This document shows positions 17,663 to 24,992 of a stretch of DNA of 43,920 bases, one piece after another. How positions within the stretch are numbered: the stretch's first letter is position 1; each line of letters opens with the position of its first letter. The stretch comes from Prevotella sp. (GTDB lineage Bacteria > Bacteroidota > Bacteroidia > Bacteroidales > Bacteroidaceae): contig JAFRMM010000080.1 in NCBI GenBank assembly GCA_017430675.1, positions 1 through 43,920 of the forward strand, read 5' to 3'. The notes below the pieces were generated by a model. The model saw only the letters and a list, made by a program, of their open reading frames with translations. It was not told where the DNA came from and searched no databases. The translations under genes and the position numbers were made by a program.

Positions 17663-18673
17663 ATGAACGACATTCAGAACATAGACAAACAGCATAACAT
17701 GGAGCAACTCTATGCCAGCGTAAAGGAAATCCTTGCCACAGCCAGAAAAAGGGCCTATAGTGCAGTGAACTTCGCTATGGTGGAAAGTTACTGGCTCATT
17801 GGTCAGCAAATTGTTGAACATGAGCAACATGGCGAGGCAAGGGCTGACTATGGCAAGGGACTATTGAAGGATTTGGCAGCAAGACTGACCATAGACTTTG
17901 GAAAAGGATTTGACGAGCGTGAACTACGAAAAATGCGCCAGTTTTACCAGACATTTCAAAAACGGGACACACTGCGTCCCGAATTGACTTGGTCACACTA
18001 TCGACGCCTGATTAGCGTGGAAGACGAGAAGGCTCGACTGTGGTATATGAACGAAGCAGCAGACAGTGTCTGGAGCACCAGACAGATGGATCGTCAGATA
18101 TCCACGCTCTACTATGAGCGTCTTCTTGCCAGCAGAGAAAAAGAGTCGGTTGTGGCTGAAGCCGAAGAGAAACTTAAAGATGTTGCCCCCGCTCAGTTCA
18201 TCCATGATCCGTTTGTGCTGGAGTTCCTTGACTTGAAGGATTATCCTGCCCTGCATGAGAGTGACATTGAGCAGGCACTTATTGACCACCTGCAACAGTT
18301 CTTGTTGGAATTGGGACGCGGGTTCTGCTTTGTGGGCCGTCAGCGTAGAATGCGCTATGACGATGAAGACTTCTATGTAGATTTGGTCTTCTATCACAGC
18401 ATCCTGAAATGTCATGTGCTGATTGACTTGAAACTTGGAAAACTGACACATGAGGATGTAGGTCAGATGGATAGTTATATCCGCATGTGGGACTCACTCT
18501 ATAAGAATGAAGACGACAACCCTACACTGGGCATCATCCTATGTTCACAGAAGAGCGAGGCCATCGTGAAATACTCTGTACTGAACGAAGGCAAGCAACT
18601 CTTCGCCTCTCGCTATAAGTTGTACCTGCCTACCGAAGAAGAGTTCAAACACATGTTGGAGTCAATAGAATGA
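17663..18673 (+). CDS. DUF1016 / YhcG-family PDDEXK nuclease (first copy)
   Basis: A 336-aa protein with the two-part YhcG layout. The N-terminal helical domain (residues about 8-150) has the family sequence YSAVNFAMVESYWLIGQQIVEHEQ and DERELRKMRQFYQTF. The C-terminal PDDEXK nuclease domain (about 180-330) has FYVDLVFYHSILKCHVLIDLKLGKL: the Asp is in YVDL, and the catalytic E-x-K position reads Asp-Leu-Lys. This IDLK form is one of two usual variants; the second copy in this window has ELK. YhcG proteins are common in defence and mobile regions of Bacteroidales, often beside type I restriction genes; none is present here. The start could also be the Met at 17699. A 42-codon frame overlaps its stop. 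Confidence 0.88.
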   Translation: MNDIQNIDKQHNMEQLYASVKEILATARKRAYSAVNFAMVESYWLIGQQIVEHEQHGEARADYGKGLLKDLAARLTIDFGKGFDERELRKMRQFYQTFQKRDTLRPELTWSHYRRLISVEDEKARLWYMNEAADSVWSTRQMDRQISTLYYERLLASREKESVVAEAEEKLKDVAPAQFIHDPFVLEFLDLKDYPALHESDIEQALIDHLQQFLLELGRGFCFVGRQRRMRYDDEDFYVDLVFYHSILKCHVLIDLKLGKLTHEDVGQMDSYIRMWDSLYKNEDDNPTLGIILCSQKSEAIVKYSVLNEGKQLFASRYKLYLPTEEEFKHMLESIE

Positions 18674-18798
18674 ATGGTGCGAAGAAACACATCGCCCCCA
18701 GTTTCCACAAGGATTGGGTGAAGCGTCGGACTGTGGATGTGATGGAATTAAGAAAGAATCAAACACCTGGAACCGTTGTGTTCATACAAAGAGAATAG
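18670..18798 (+). CDS. Possible small protein coupled to DUF1016 gene (42 aa)
   Basis: A 42-codon frame starts at an ATG that overlaps the DUF1016 stop (ATGA) and ends at TAG. It is basic (KKHIAPSFHKDWVKRR) with no transmembrane segment. The stop/start overlap is what coupled translation would look like, but the frame is short and I know of no family. It may be a remnant of a longer gene. Confidence 0.3.
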   Translation: MNGAKKHIAPSFHKDWVKRRTVDVMELRKNQTPGTVVFIQRE

Positions 18799-18831
18799 TT
18801 ACAATCCGTCAATAATTTATGAAGAAATAGT

Positions 18832-18995
18832 ATGGCATACAATTTAGATAAGAAAGTGGTAAAGATGCACGTAAAGCAGCAAAAACCGTGTTCAACATTG
18901 GAGGAGCATTACTTGGATGTTTTCTTGGTTCAAATTCATCCTATAGGAGACCCAAGTCTTCAGGATTAAGAAGGAAAAGGCCTAAGAGATGGTAG
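18832..18995 (+). pseudogene. Frameshifted small membrane-associated protein
   Basis: The frame from the ATG at 18832 reads MAYNLDKKV and then continues as an unconvincing peptide to a stop at 18967. The -1 frame taken from position 18858 instead gives GKDARKAAKTVFNIGGALLG and then CFLGS followed by a very basic tail (RRKRPKRW) ending at 18995. The joined product, about 54 aa, has one glycine-rich hydrophobic stretch and a basic tail and looks like a real small protein. The break falls at GTGGTAAAG, where loss of one G from a GGG run would explain it. This is a likely frameshift or a sequence error. Confidence 0.45.
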
Positions 18996-19051
18996 TAAAT
19001 ATGACAAAATGTAGAATTTTTATTTGTTTTTAATAGTTTTTTGTAGAAAAG

Positions 19052-19083
19052 TTTGTAGGCTCATAGTTTTCTCACTATTTTTG
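19052..19083 (+). promoter_or_regulatory. Promoter of the island operon
   Basis: TTTG at 19052-19055 and TATTTTTG at 19076-19083 are 20 bases apart, the ideal Bacteroidetes -33/-7 arrangement. The first gene starts at 19109, so the leader is about 20 nt. No other good promoter is seen until after the island genes, which supports one transcript. Confidence 0.75.
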
Positions 19084-19108
19084 CAGGTGAATATTAAATT
19101 TTACTATT

Positions 19109-19297
19109 ATGACAGAAGCATTTAAAATGATTATTGAGCAAGCCAAAGAAAATGGCACGTATGAACAACTTATGTCAGTGGTTCGGGGATATGAACAGAC
19201 TCACACTGCTGGGATTCCTAATTCTTTCATTCTTAGCAAGGATCAGGAACGAATATTAAGGGCCCAATTGGAGGATGAGTCTAAAAATGACAAGTAA
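19109..19297 (+). CDS. Small hypothetical protein, 62 aa
   Basis: A 62-aa soluble, helical protein (MTEAFKMIIEQAKENGTYEQ...) with acidic/lysine-rich ends and no signal peptide or membrane segment. I do not recognise a family. It directly follows a strong promoter and is only 5 bases before the DUF2971 gene, so it is the first gene of the island operon. The size and position would fit a small regulator, an antitoxin or an accessory subunit, but nothing in the sequence proves any of these. Confidence 0.7.
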   Translation: MTEAFKMIIEQAKENGTYEQLMSVVRGYEQTHTAGIPNSFILSKDQERILRAQLEDESKNDK

Positions 19298-19302
19298 AAA
19301 AT

Positions 19303-20127
19303 ATGATGGAGAATAAAGAAATACCAGACATCTTATATCATTACACTCTCCTTGAGAATCTACAGAACATCATTCGAGCAGGTAAAACAGGAGCAGAACT
19401 TGTATTTTGGCTAACACATTTCAGGCAACTCAATGATGCTGAAGAGGGGGCTGCATTGGATAAGACAATTGCTGATTTGTGTCCGGAATGGGGTATCAAC
19501 CCCATACCAGATATGTATGTATTATCTTTATGTGGAAGCAAAGAGAATCTTCCTCTTTGGAAAGAATATGCCAACGATGCTAAAGGGATTGTCATTGCTC
19601 TTGATAGCAATATTATCATAAACAACACGTTAGACTTTCGCAAAGAAATAGTTAAATGCGAATATGGTGAGACAGAGAACCTAAAAGCTATACGACAAAG
19701 CATAAAAGACTTGGATAAATATATTGAGTCAGATGAAGGTAAAGTTCGGATAGAAAACATGTTCAATTATGAGCGTTACCCAGAATTGCGTAATAATCCT
19801 CATAAAAGATGGATTTTGAAAATGGGCGAAATAAGAAAGTACTTTAAGCCATTATTAGCTTTTAAAGCCCCTTGCTATTATTATGAAGATGAGTATCGTT
19901 TAACTGTAGATGGTTATAATGCAGAACGAATCAAATACCATGTAAAGGACGACAGACTTATTGAGTATAGAGAATATCACATTGACATAAAGGCACTTAA
20001 AGGAATTTATATAGGTTCAAACAACACAGAAGAAACGACAGAATATGTACGTCGTTATATTATGAATCTCGCACTTAAACAAAATATTGATGTTGAGAGA
20101 ATTAAATTACCATATAGAACATATTAA
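19303..20127 (+). CDS. DUF2971 domain protein
   Basis: A 274-aa cytoplasmic protein. The N-terminal sequence ILYHYTLLENLQNIIRAG followed by LVFWLTHFRQLNDAEEG is the typical opening of DUF2971 (PF11185). VLSLCGSKENLPLWKEYANDAKGIVIALD is the family's central motif, and the C-terminus (ALKGIYIGSNNTEETTEYVRR) also fits. The family's activity is not established; the Y-H-Y-T opening recalls ADP-ribosyltransferase-like folds and it is common in accessory islands. Start could be the first or second of two adjacent ATGs. It lies between the small protein and the paralogue array. Confidence 0.8.
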   Translation: MMENKEIPDILYHYTLLENLQNIIRAGKTGAELVFWLTHFRQLNDAEEGAALDKTIADLCPEWGINPIPDMYVLSLCGSKENLPLWKEYANDAKGIVIALDSNIIINNTLDFRKEIVKCEYGETENLKAIRQSIKDLDKYIESDEGKVRIENMFNYERYPELRNNPHKRWILKMGEIRKYFKPLLAFKAPCYYYEDEYRLTVDGYNAERIKYHVKDDRLIEYREYHIDIKALKGIYIGSNNTEETTEYVRRYIMNLALKQNIDVERIKLPYRTY

Positions 20128-20139
20128 AAATATTCAAAT

Positions 20140-20799
20140 ATGAATGATGTTTTTATTCTTCAAAGTTTGATGGAATCTTTTGATATACTAAAGAATTCAT
20201 GGAATAGCAAAAGGGAGACTATAATAAATTGCATCGTCGAAACAGGTATTTACGATGGTGAAACTGCTATGAATATGTGGTTATATATACTGCAAAATAA
20301 TAAAAACAAATTGAAAAATAAAGAAACAGCAGAAGCATGTATAAATGAAGTATTGAATAGATTTCACGATAAGCATAAGTTTTATGGTTCTGAATACGAT
20401 TATAGAGCAATATTAGAATATGTTGCGCCTTATATTGCTAATAACAATCAAATAATCGAATTAATATTCGGATGTGCATATAATGCAGGTGATAGGAAAA
20501 GTAGTATTTGGGAGAATTTGATACCAGCTTGCATAGCGGGTATTATATTGCAGAAGAAACCTCATGCTGTTAAATCCCTAATCCTTTCATTGTCTCGTAA
20601 TATGTATCTAATTGATACGACAATTGGCGATTTATTAAGGAGGGCTTTGGAATTCATCGATAGGACATCTATGAATTCTGAATTAAATGATGAATATTTT
20701 GTAACACCAGATGTTAAAGACACTTTGCTCACAAGTATAGGGGCTCTAAATAGTGCAGAAGAACGTGCTGACTGCATGGTCACCATCCTTTCTTTGTAG
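20140..20799 (+). CDS. Unknown helical protein, tandem paralogue A
   Basis: A 219-aa, predicted all-helical soluble protein with no signal peptide and no family I recognise. It shares a scaffold with the next two genes: an N-terminal SFDILKNSW, then ETAMNMWLYIL near residue 42, then IIELIFGCAYNAGDRKSSIW in the middle. IGDLLRRALEF follows, and it ends in VKDTLLTSIGALNSAEERADCMVTI. It lies 12 bases after the DUF2971 gene. Base composition is strikingly AT-rich compared with the flanking chromosome, a sign of recent transfer. Confidence 0.75.
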   Translation: MNDVFILQSLMESFDILKNSWNSKRETIINCIVETGIYDGETAMNMWLYILQNNKNKLKNKETAEACINEVLNRFHDKHKFYGSEYDYRAILEYVAPYIANNNQIIELIFGCAYNAGDRKSSIWENLIPACIAGIILQKKPHAVKSLILSLSRNMYLIDTTIGDLLRRALEFIDRTSMNSELNDEYFVTPDVKDTLLTSIGALNSAEERADCMVTILSL

Positions 20800-20825
20800 A
20801 CCAATGTAAGATTCCTCTTAGAAAT

Positions 20826-21506
20826 ATGAATACAGAATTAATAAAGAAAAATCTGGCTGATTCTTTTGATGTATTAAAAGACTCTTGGGAACAATATTGT
20901 GATGCCATTACACTTTGTATTGCCGAGATGATGAAATATGACGGAGAAATGGCTATAGAAATGTGGCTTTATATACTTGAAAAGAACAAAGCATTACTCG
21001 CATCAGATATTGGGACAAAGAAATTGATTCCTGAAATCATTGATAAAATGTACCATATAAGATACGATTATCTTTCACGCAGGGAAGAGATTTTCTTAAA
21101 TGAGATAATTCCTTGTATGCTACACAGAGAGGAAATATTAACTTTTATTTTTGGAAAAGCTCACTGTGCAGGTGCTGAAAAAGATGATATTTTTGGAACG
21201 ACTCTTTTATGTTTTGCATATATATTACTCATCGGAAATAACGAGGTCGTGATGCGAATTATGGAATCTTTATATTCAAATAAAAGAATGATAGGATTGA
21301 GCACAGGTGAGTTTTTATATCAAGCCACAGAGTTATTAAAAGACATGTTTTCTGACAAAGACATCCCCTACGATTCATTAGGACTAGACAAGAGGGATAC
21401 TTTAATGCGTAGTTTGGATTATATTAATGATCCCCTACTAAAAGCAGAATGTACCGTATCAATAATTACACTTATTCAATTATGTACAGACAAGAATACT
21501 TATTAA
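20826..21506 (+). CDS. Unknown helical protein, tandem paralogue B
   Basis: A 226-aa paralogue of the preceding gene: SFDVLKDSW, EMAIEMWLYILEKNK, EILTFIFGKAHCAGAEKDDIF, STGEFLYQATELLKD and KRDTLMRSLDYINDPLLKAECTVSI align in the same order and at the same spacing. Identity looks like roughly a quarter to a third by eye. No catalytic motif is evident. The 3' end overlaps the start of paralogue C by 25 bases. Function unknown. Tandem diverged small proteins of this kind can be immunity proteins, multimer subunits or recognition variants. Confidence 0.75.
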   Translation: MNTELIKKNLADSFDVLKDSWEQYCDAITLCIAEMMKYDGEMAIEMWLYILEKNKALLASDIGTKKLIPEIIDKMYHIRYDYLSRREEIFLNEIIPCMLHREEILTFIFGKAHCAGAEKDDIFGTTLLCFAYILLIGNNEVVMRIMESLYSNKRMIGLSTGEFLYQATELLKDMFSDKDIPYDSLGLDKRDTLMRSLDYINDPLLKAECTVSIITLIQLCTDKNTY

Positions 21507-22168
21507 AGCTCCAAACCTTGAAACGCATTGAAGAAGAAGCGCAAAATGTCATTGATATAGAAAAGACAAATCCTGAGCAGGCTTTTTCTATGTGGAGAGA
21601 TTTGTTATGTGATTATAGCGCATATCTTCATGATGAACAATATATTGAGATACTTATAGATAATCTTTTGTCCAACATCCGTGCTAATCATTGCAGATAT
21701 ATTGATAAGTACACGGATGGACAAATAATGATGGACCGTGTCATACCATATATGATTAAGTTTCCGGAAATACCCGAACTTATTTATCGCGTTTCGGGAA
21801 GAGCAGGATGCCCCAATGATTATTCTATATTTTCGGCTATATGTTTGGCATGTTTTATTGTCAGCAATCAAGCAGAAAATACATACAAGATTATAGAATT
21901 CCTATCAAAGAATAAGGATATTAAAGATATTAAACGTCAAGGACATGTTTTCAATTACATAAATTTTTCTGTTGGTAAGTTCTTAATCAAAACATATGAT
22001 TATGTGAACACATTGATCAATGAGAATGATGAGAAGAAATATAATGTTACAGACAATGTGAAACAGGCATTAATAAATAGTTTATATCTATTTGATGACA
22101 AAACTATTAAGGCTGAATGTATGATACCAATTATGGCGATAATAGGTTATGATTATAAAAAAGATTAG
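21482..22168 (+). CDS. Unknown helical protein, tandem paralogue C
   Basis: A 228-aa protein, third member of the array. The chosen start is the ATG at 21482 (MYRQEYLLKLQ); an in-frame ATG at 21449 would lengthen the overlap with gene B. It is the most diverged copy but keeps QAFSMWRDLL, PEIPELIYRVSGRAGCPNDYSIF and FSVGKFLIKTYDYVN. It also keeps the ending VKQALINSLYLFDDKTIKAECMIPIMAI, which matches gene B's ending closely. No signal peptide or membrane helix. About 80 bases of AT-rich sequence without a recognisable promoter separate it from the ATPase gene. Confidence 0.75.
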   Translation: MYRQEYLLKLQTLKRIEEEAQNVIDIEKTNPEQAFSMWRDLLCDYSAYLHDEQYIEILIDNLLSNIRANHCRYIDKYTDGQIMMDRVIPYMIKFPEIPELIYRVSGRAGCPNDYSIFSAICLACFIVSNQAENTYKIIEFLSKNKDIKDIKRQGHVFNYINFSVGKFLIKTYDYVNTLINENDEKKYNVTDNVKQALINSLYLFDDKTIKAECMIPIMAIIGYDYKKD

Positions 22169-22250
22169 TTTCTAATCTCAAATATAAAACCATATTTATG
22201 ATCAAAATTGCTATAGGATAAAATTATAGATACTTAATAATGAAAACAGT

Positions 22251-24305
22251 ATGATACAATCCACAATTCAGAATATCAACACTTCTTTTATTGCTGAGGC
22301 GAAGAACTCTCCTGCCTTGTTGGCAGATATGGCCGCTATGGAGAAATACATGTCGGAAAGCTACAGCGGACGTATCATTGTTGAATTGTTGCAAAATGCT
22401 GATGACGCCCATTCATCAAGAGTCTATATCACGGAGAAAGACGGTAATGTGATATTTGCCAATAATGGGCGTCCATTTAATGATGCAGACGTGATGGCTA
22501 TCTCGCGTTCTGGTGCCAGCGAGAAGAAAAGAGGTGAGACGATTGGCTATCGGGGAATAGGATTCAAGAGTACATCGTTTCTTTCATCAGAAATCATCAT
22601 ATATTCCAATGAAACGGCTTTCAGTTTTTCGAAAGCAAAGACAGCAGAGGCTCTTGGCGTGGACGAAGAGAATGTACCAACAATTCGCATACCTTTCTTG
22701 GTAGATGCTGCTCCTTATATAAACGTCATAGAGGAATTGTTGGATAATGGCTTTACTACTATTTTTATATTCAAATCTTCGAATAAGGAGGTGTTACAGG
22801 AAGAAATAGGGTTACTTAGTGCTGACCTGATGCTGTTCTTGCGTAATCTTAAGGAAATAGAAACTTCGAACATGGGCGAGGATAAACAACTTCGCGTGGT
22901 TAGAAAAACTAAAGATTGGGGACAGGAAATCACTATCGACAAGAACAAATGGGGGATGGTGGATGACTGTCTGGCATTCAAGATGGAAGATGATGAGTTT
23001 GTAAGGTGTGAGGCTGATGAGGCTGTCTATTACACCTTCCTGCCGACCTACGACAAAGCACCTTTCCTATTTAAGATGAATGGTGATTTCTCCACAGATC
23101 CTTCAAGGAAGCATTTACGTCAGGACGATACTACGCAGAAAACACTTGAGGCACTAGCCAAGACTATTGCGAATGTTATTGAGAAGGCTTTCAGGGAGCC
23201 GAGGCCAGTCTATCGCAATCTACTACAGTTGATAACTGATGGCACCTCATTCAGTACCGCCAACATGCAATTAAAAAAGTATCTAAAAAAGATTCTGAGC
23301 GAGAAGAAGATGCTAAGGTTCAACGACGGAACCACAGGTCGGCTTTCAGATTACAAATGCTTCCCTATTGGTTTTGAAAGCAGTGTGGCAAATATCGTTA
23401 GGAAGGAATCAGAGACCATCCGTAATCAGAGTCTTGCACCAGAGGTTTACGAGAATCTGAATGGTGTGGAGGAATTTATGGCTACATATAGCGACTCTGT
23501 CTTTAGTTCACAAGATATTGCTGATGTGTTGCAAGATAAGACCATGGTGGCTAATCTTTCAGAATATACATATTCTTATCTGTTGGGTAAAACGGTGCAG
23601 GCATATAATAGGAGTAAGTTAATGTCAACCAATGACCTTAACGTGTCTGACATACTTATTAAGAAGAAAGATGGTGCGGTGATACCGATAAGACAGAGCA
23701 ATATGAGTTCAAAGGATATAAGCAAACTGTTACAAGAGAATGACAGCAACCAGTCGCTAACAAATGTTGGATTGAAAGCATTCACCCAGGAACTTGGTTT
23801 GGAATATAAGGAAGATGATGGGTTCAAGTCGTTCCTCAATAGTTCAAAAGTCGTAGGCATAGAGGAAGGGAAAGAGCCTAAGGTGCCTGTTTTTTCGCCA
23901 AAGGCTGTTTTTAAGGCTTCTAAGCCTATCATCCCCAGATGGCGATCAGCAGAGAATGCTTGTGTAGAAATTGAGAAGTTTCTTGGTAATGAGGCCCGCG
24001 ATGTAAGCACTCAGAATCTTGGCTATGACGTGGAGAGTACTACGCCAACAGGAGAGAAACGATATATAGAAGTAAAGTCCGTTTCCAAATCGGACGGGTC
24101 TTTCTCACTTACCAACAATGAATATACGGCTGCCCATCAATATGGCGATGCTTACTATATCTGTCTGTTACATCATGGAGATGACAAGTCAAAAGCCATC
24201 TATATCCAGAATCCGCTTGGCAAATTGAAACTTGAAAAAAGAATCAGACAGTGGGAATGGTTCTGTGAGGAATATCAGGGCGAAGAAATTGAAATAGAGT
24301 ATTGA
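22251..24305 (+). CDS. HSP90-like ATPase with NO VEIN (DUF3883) C-terminal domain
   Basis: A 684-aa protein. Residues about 30-260 form a GHKL/sacsin-type ATPase: the N-box is VELLQNADDAH (Glu45, Asn49, Asp52), the ATP-lid region has NNGRPFNDADVMAISRSGAS, and the glycine motif is TIGYRGIGFKS (98-107). A middle helical region follows. The last 110 residues are a NOV_C/DUF3883 domain with a PDDEXK-like signature: GYDVES, then 12-13 residues on, YIEVKSVS (E606-V-K608), and then NEYTAAHQYGDAYYICLL. This pairing of domains occurs in bacterial defence-type islands and in plant NO VEIN. An ATP-gated nuclease role is inferred. The next gene starts one base after its stop. Confidence 0.85.
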   Translation: MIQSTIQNINTSFIAEAKNSPALLADMAAMEKYMSESYSGRIIVELLQNADDAHSSRVYITEKDGNVIFANNGRPFNDADVMAISRSGASEKKRGETIGYRGIGFKSTSFLSSEIIIYSNETAFSFSKAKTAEALGVDEENVPTIRIPFLVDAAPYINVIEELLDNGFTTIFIFKSSNKEVLQEEIGLLSADLMLFLRNLKEIETSNMGEDKQLRVVRKTKDWGQEITIDKNKWGMVDDCLAFKMEDDEFVRCEADEAVYYTFLPTYDKAPFLFKMNGDFSTDPSRKHLRQDDTTQKTLEALAKTIANVIEKAFREPRPVYRNLLQLITDGTSFSTANMQLKKYLKKILSEKKMLRFNDGTTGRLSDYKCFPIGFESSVANIVRKESETIRNQSLAPEVYENLNGVEEFMATYSDSVFSSQDIADVLQDKTMVANLSEYTYSYLLGKTVQAYNRSKLMSTNDLNVSDILIKKKDGAVIPIRQSNMSSKDISKLLQENDSNQSLTNVGLKAFTQELGLEYKEDDGFKSFLNSSKVVGIEEGKEPKVPVFSPKAVFKASKPIIPRWRSAENACVEIEKFLGNEARDVSTQNLGYDVESTTPTGEKRYIEVKSVSKSDGSFSLTNNEYTAAHQYGDAYYICLLHHGDDKSKAIYIQNPLGKLKLEKRIRQWEWFCEEYQGEEIEIEY

Positions 24306-24306
24306 T

Positions 24307-24885
24307 ATGAATTGTATAAATAAGAAAAAGATTAGTCTATACATTGGGCTGGCAACTGCCGCTATCCTTGGAATGTATTTTTTCATTTTCCACTATGAGC
24401 TTTCTTCCAACAGTAGTGATTGGGCCAATCTGGGCTCATATTTCAGTGGAATGTTACTACCCATCTTAACCTTTGTAAACATTCTTGTTTTCATAGAAAT
24501 ATCTATATGGCTATCTAAAGAAGATGGTAATAGAGCGTTACGTCAATTTCGCATTGATGAAATCAGAAGGCTGAATGACGAATTAGATAAAGCAATAGTT
24601 CCCGATACTTCAAGCGCTATAAGTATAAATGCAGCATCTGCGCCAATCGTGAGGGCAACTTGCTACATAGAGTCTTTTCTAAGAACAAAGTTGGCATTAT
24701 TCAATCTTGATGCAGACTCGAAAGAGACTGATGAAATCAAAAAACTCCATTCTTGTCTGATGGCTTTAGAAAAGGAGTTTGTTCAGCTAGAGAGCATGCC
24801 AATTTCTAACCAGACATTGAATAATATTCTCGATCAAAGAGCCACTGTCATAAATATTCTTCAAGACATAACATTATATAAGTGA
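24307..24885 (+). CDS. Small two-helix membrane protein, possible AbiC-like
   Basis: A 192-aa protein with two hydrophobic helices (about residues 10-29 and 47-68) joined by SSNSSDWANLGSYFSGM, and then a charged cytoplasmic helical domain (about 75-190) with coiled-coil character. The W-x-x-x-GSYFSG link between two helices recalls the N-terminus of putative phage abortive infection proteins (putAbiC), but the soluble part is shorter and the match is weak. It begins one base after the ATPase stop, so the two are almost certainly translated together. It could be the membrane effector or anchor of the ATPase. Confidence 0.65.
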   Translation: MNCINKKKISLYIGLATAAILGMYFFIFHYELSSNSSDWANLGSYFSGMLLPILTFVNILVFIEISIWLSKEDGNRALRQFRIDEIRRLNDELDKAIVPDTSSAISINAASAPIVRATCYIESFLRTKLALFNLDADSKETDEIKKLHSCLMALEKEFVQLESMPISNQTLNNILDQRATVINILQDITLYK

Positions 24886-24932
24886 GTAATTGCAGGTACG
24901 GTTGACTTTCCCTTCGGCCATCGAGCTAGACC

Positions 24933-24992
24933 TTCTCCTGATCCTTTTTAAAAGGACAATAGAACAAGAAACAAAAACGTTATATAAATATG
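24933..24992 (+). repeat. Direct repeat, left copy (leader of second DUF1016 gene)
   Basis: Begins with TTCTCCTGATC (24933-24943). It contains a 28-bp stretch (24956-24983) identical to 26031-26058, and ends at the ATG of the DUF1016 gene. In both copies the 28-bp stretch begins 34 bases before an ATG. It is a duplicated 5' leader. Confidence 0.85.

Noticed and set aside
17641..17697. Short frame MNNKELRHERHSEHRQTA before the first DUF1016 gene
   Set aside because: It has 18 codons and overlaps the DUF1016 start in another frame; a leader peptide cannot be excluded but nothing supports it.
18670..18798. Resemblance of PSFHKDWVKR to the N-terminus of eukaryotic ribosomal protein L13
   Set aside because: About ten residues only and without the rest of the protein; treated as chance.
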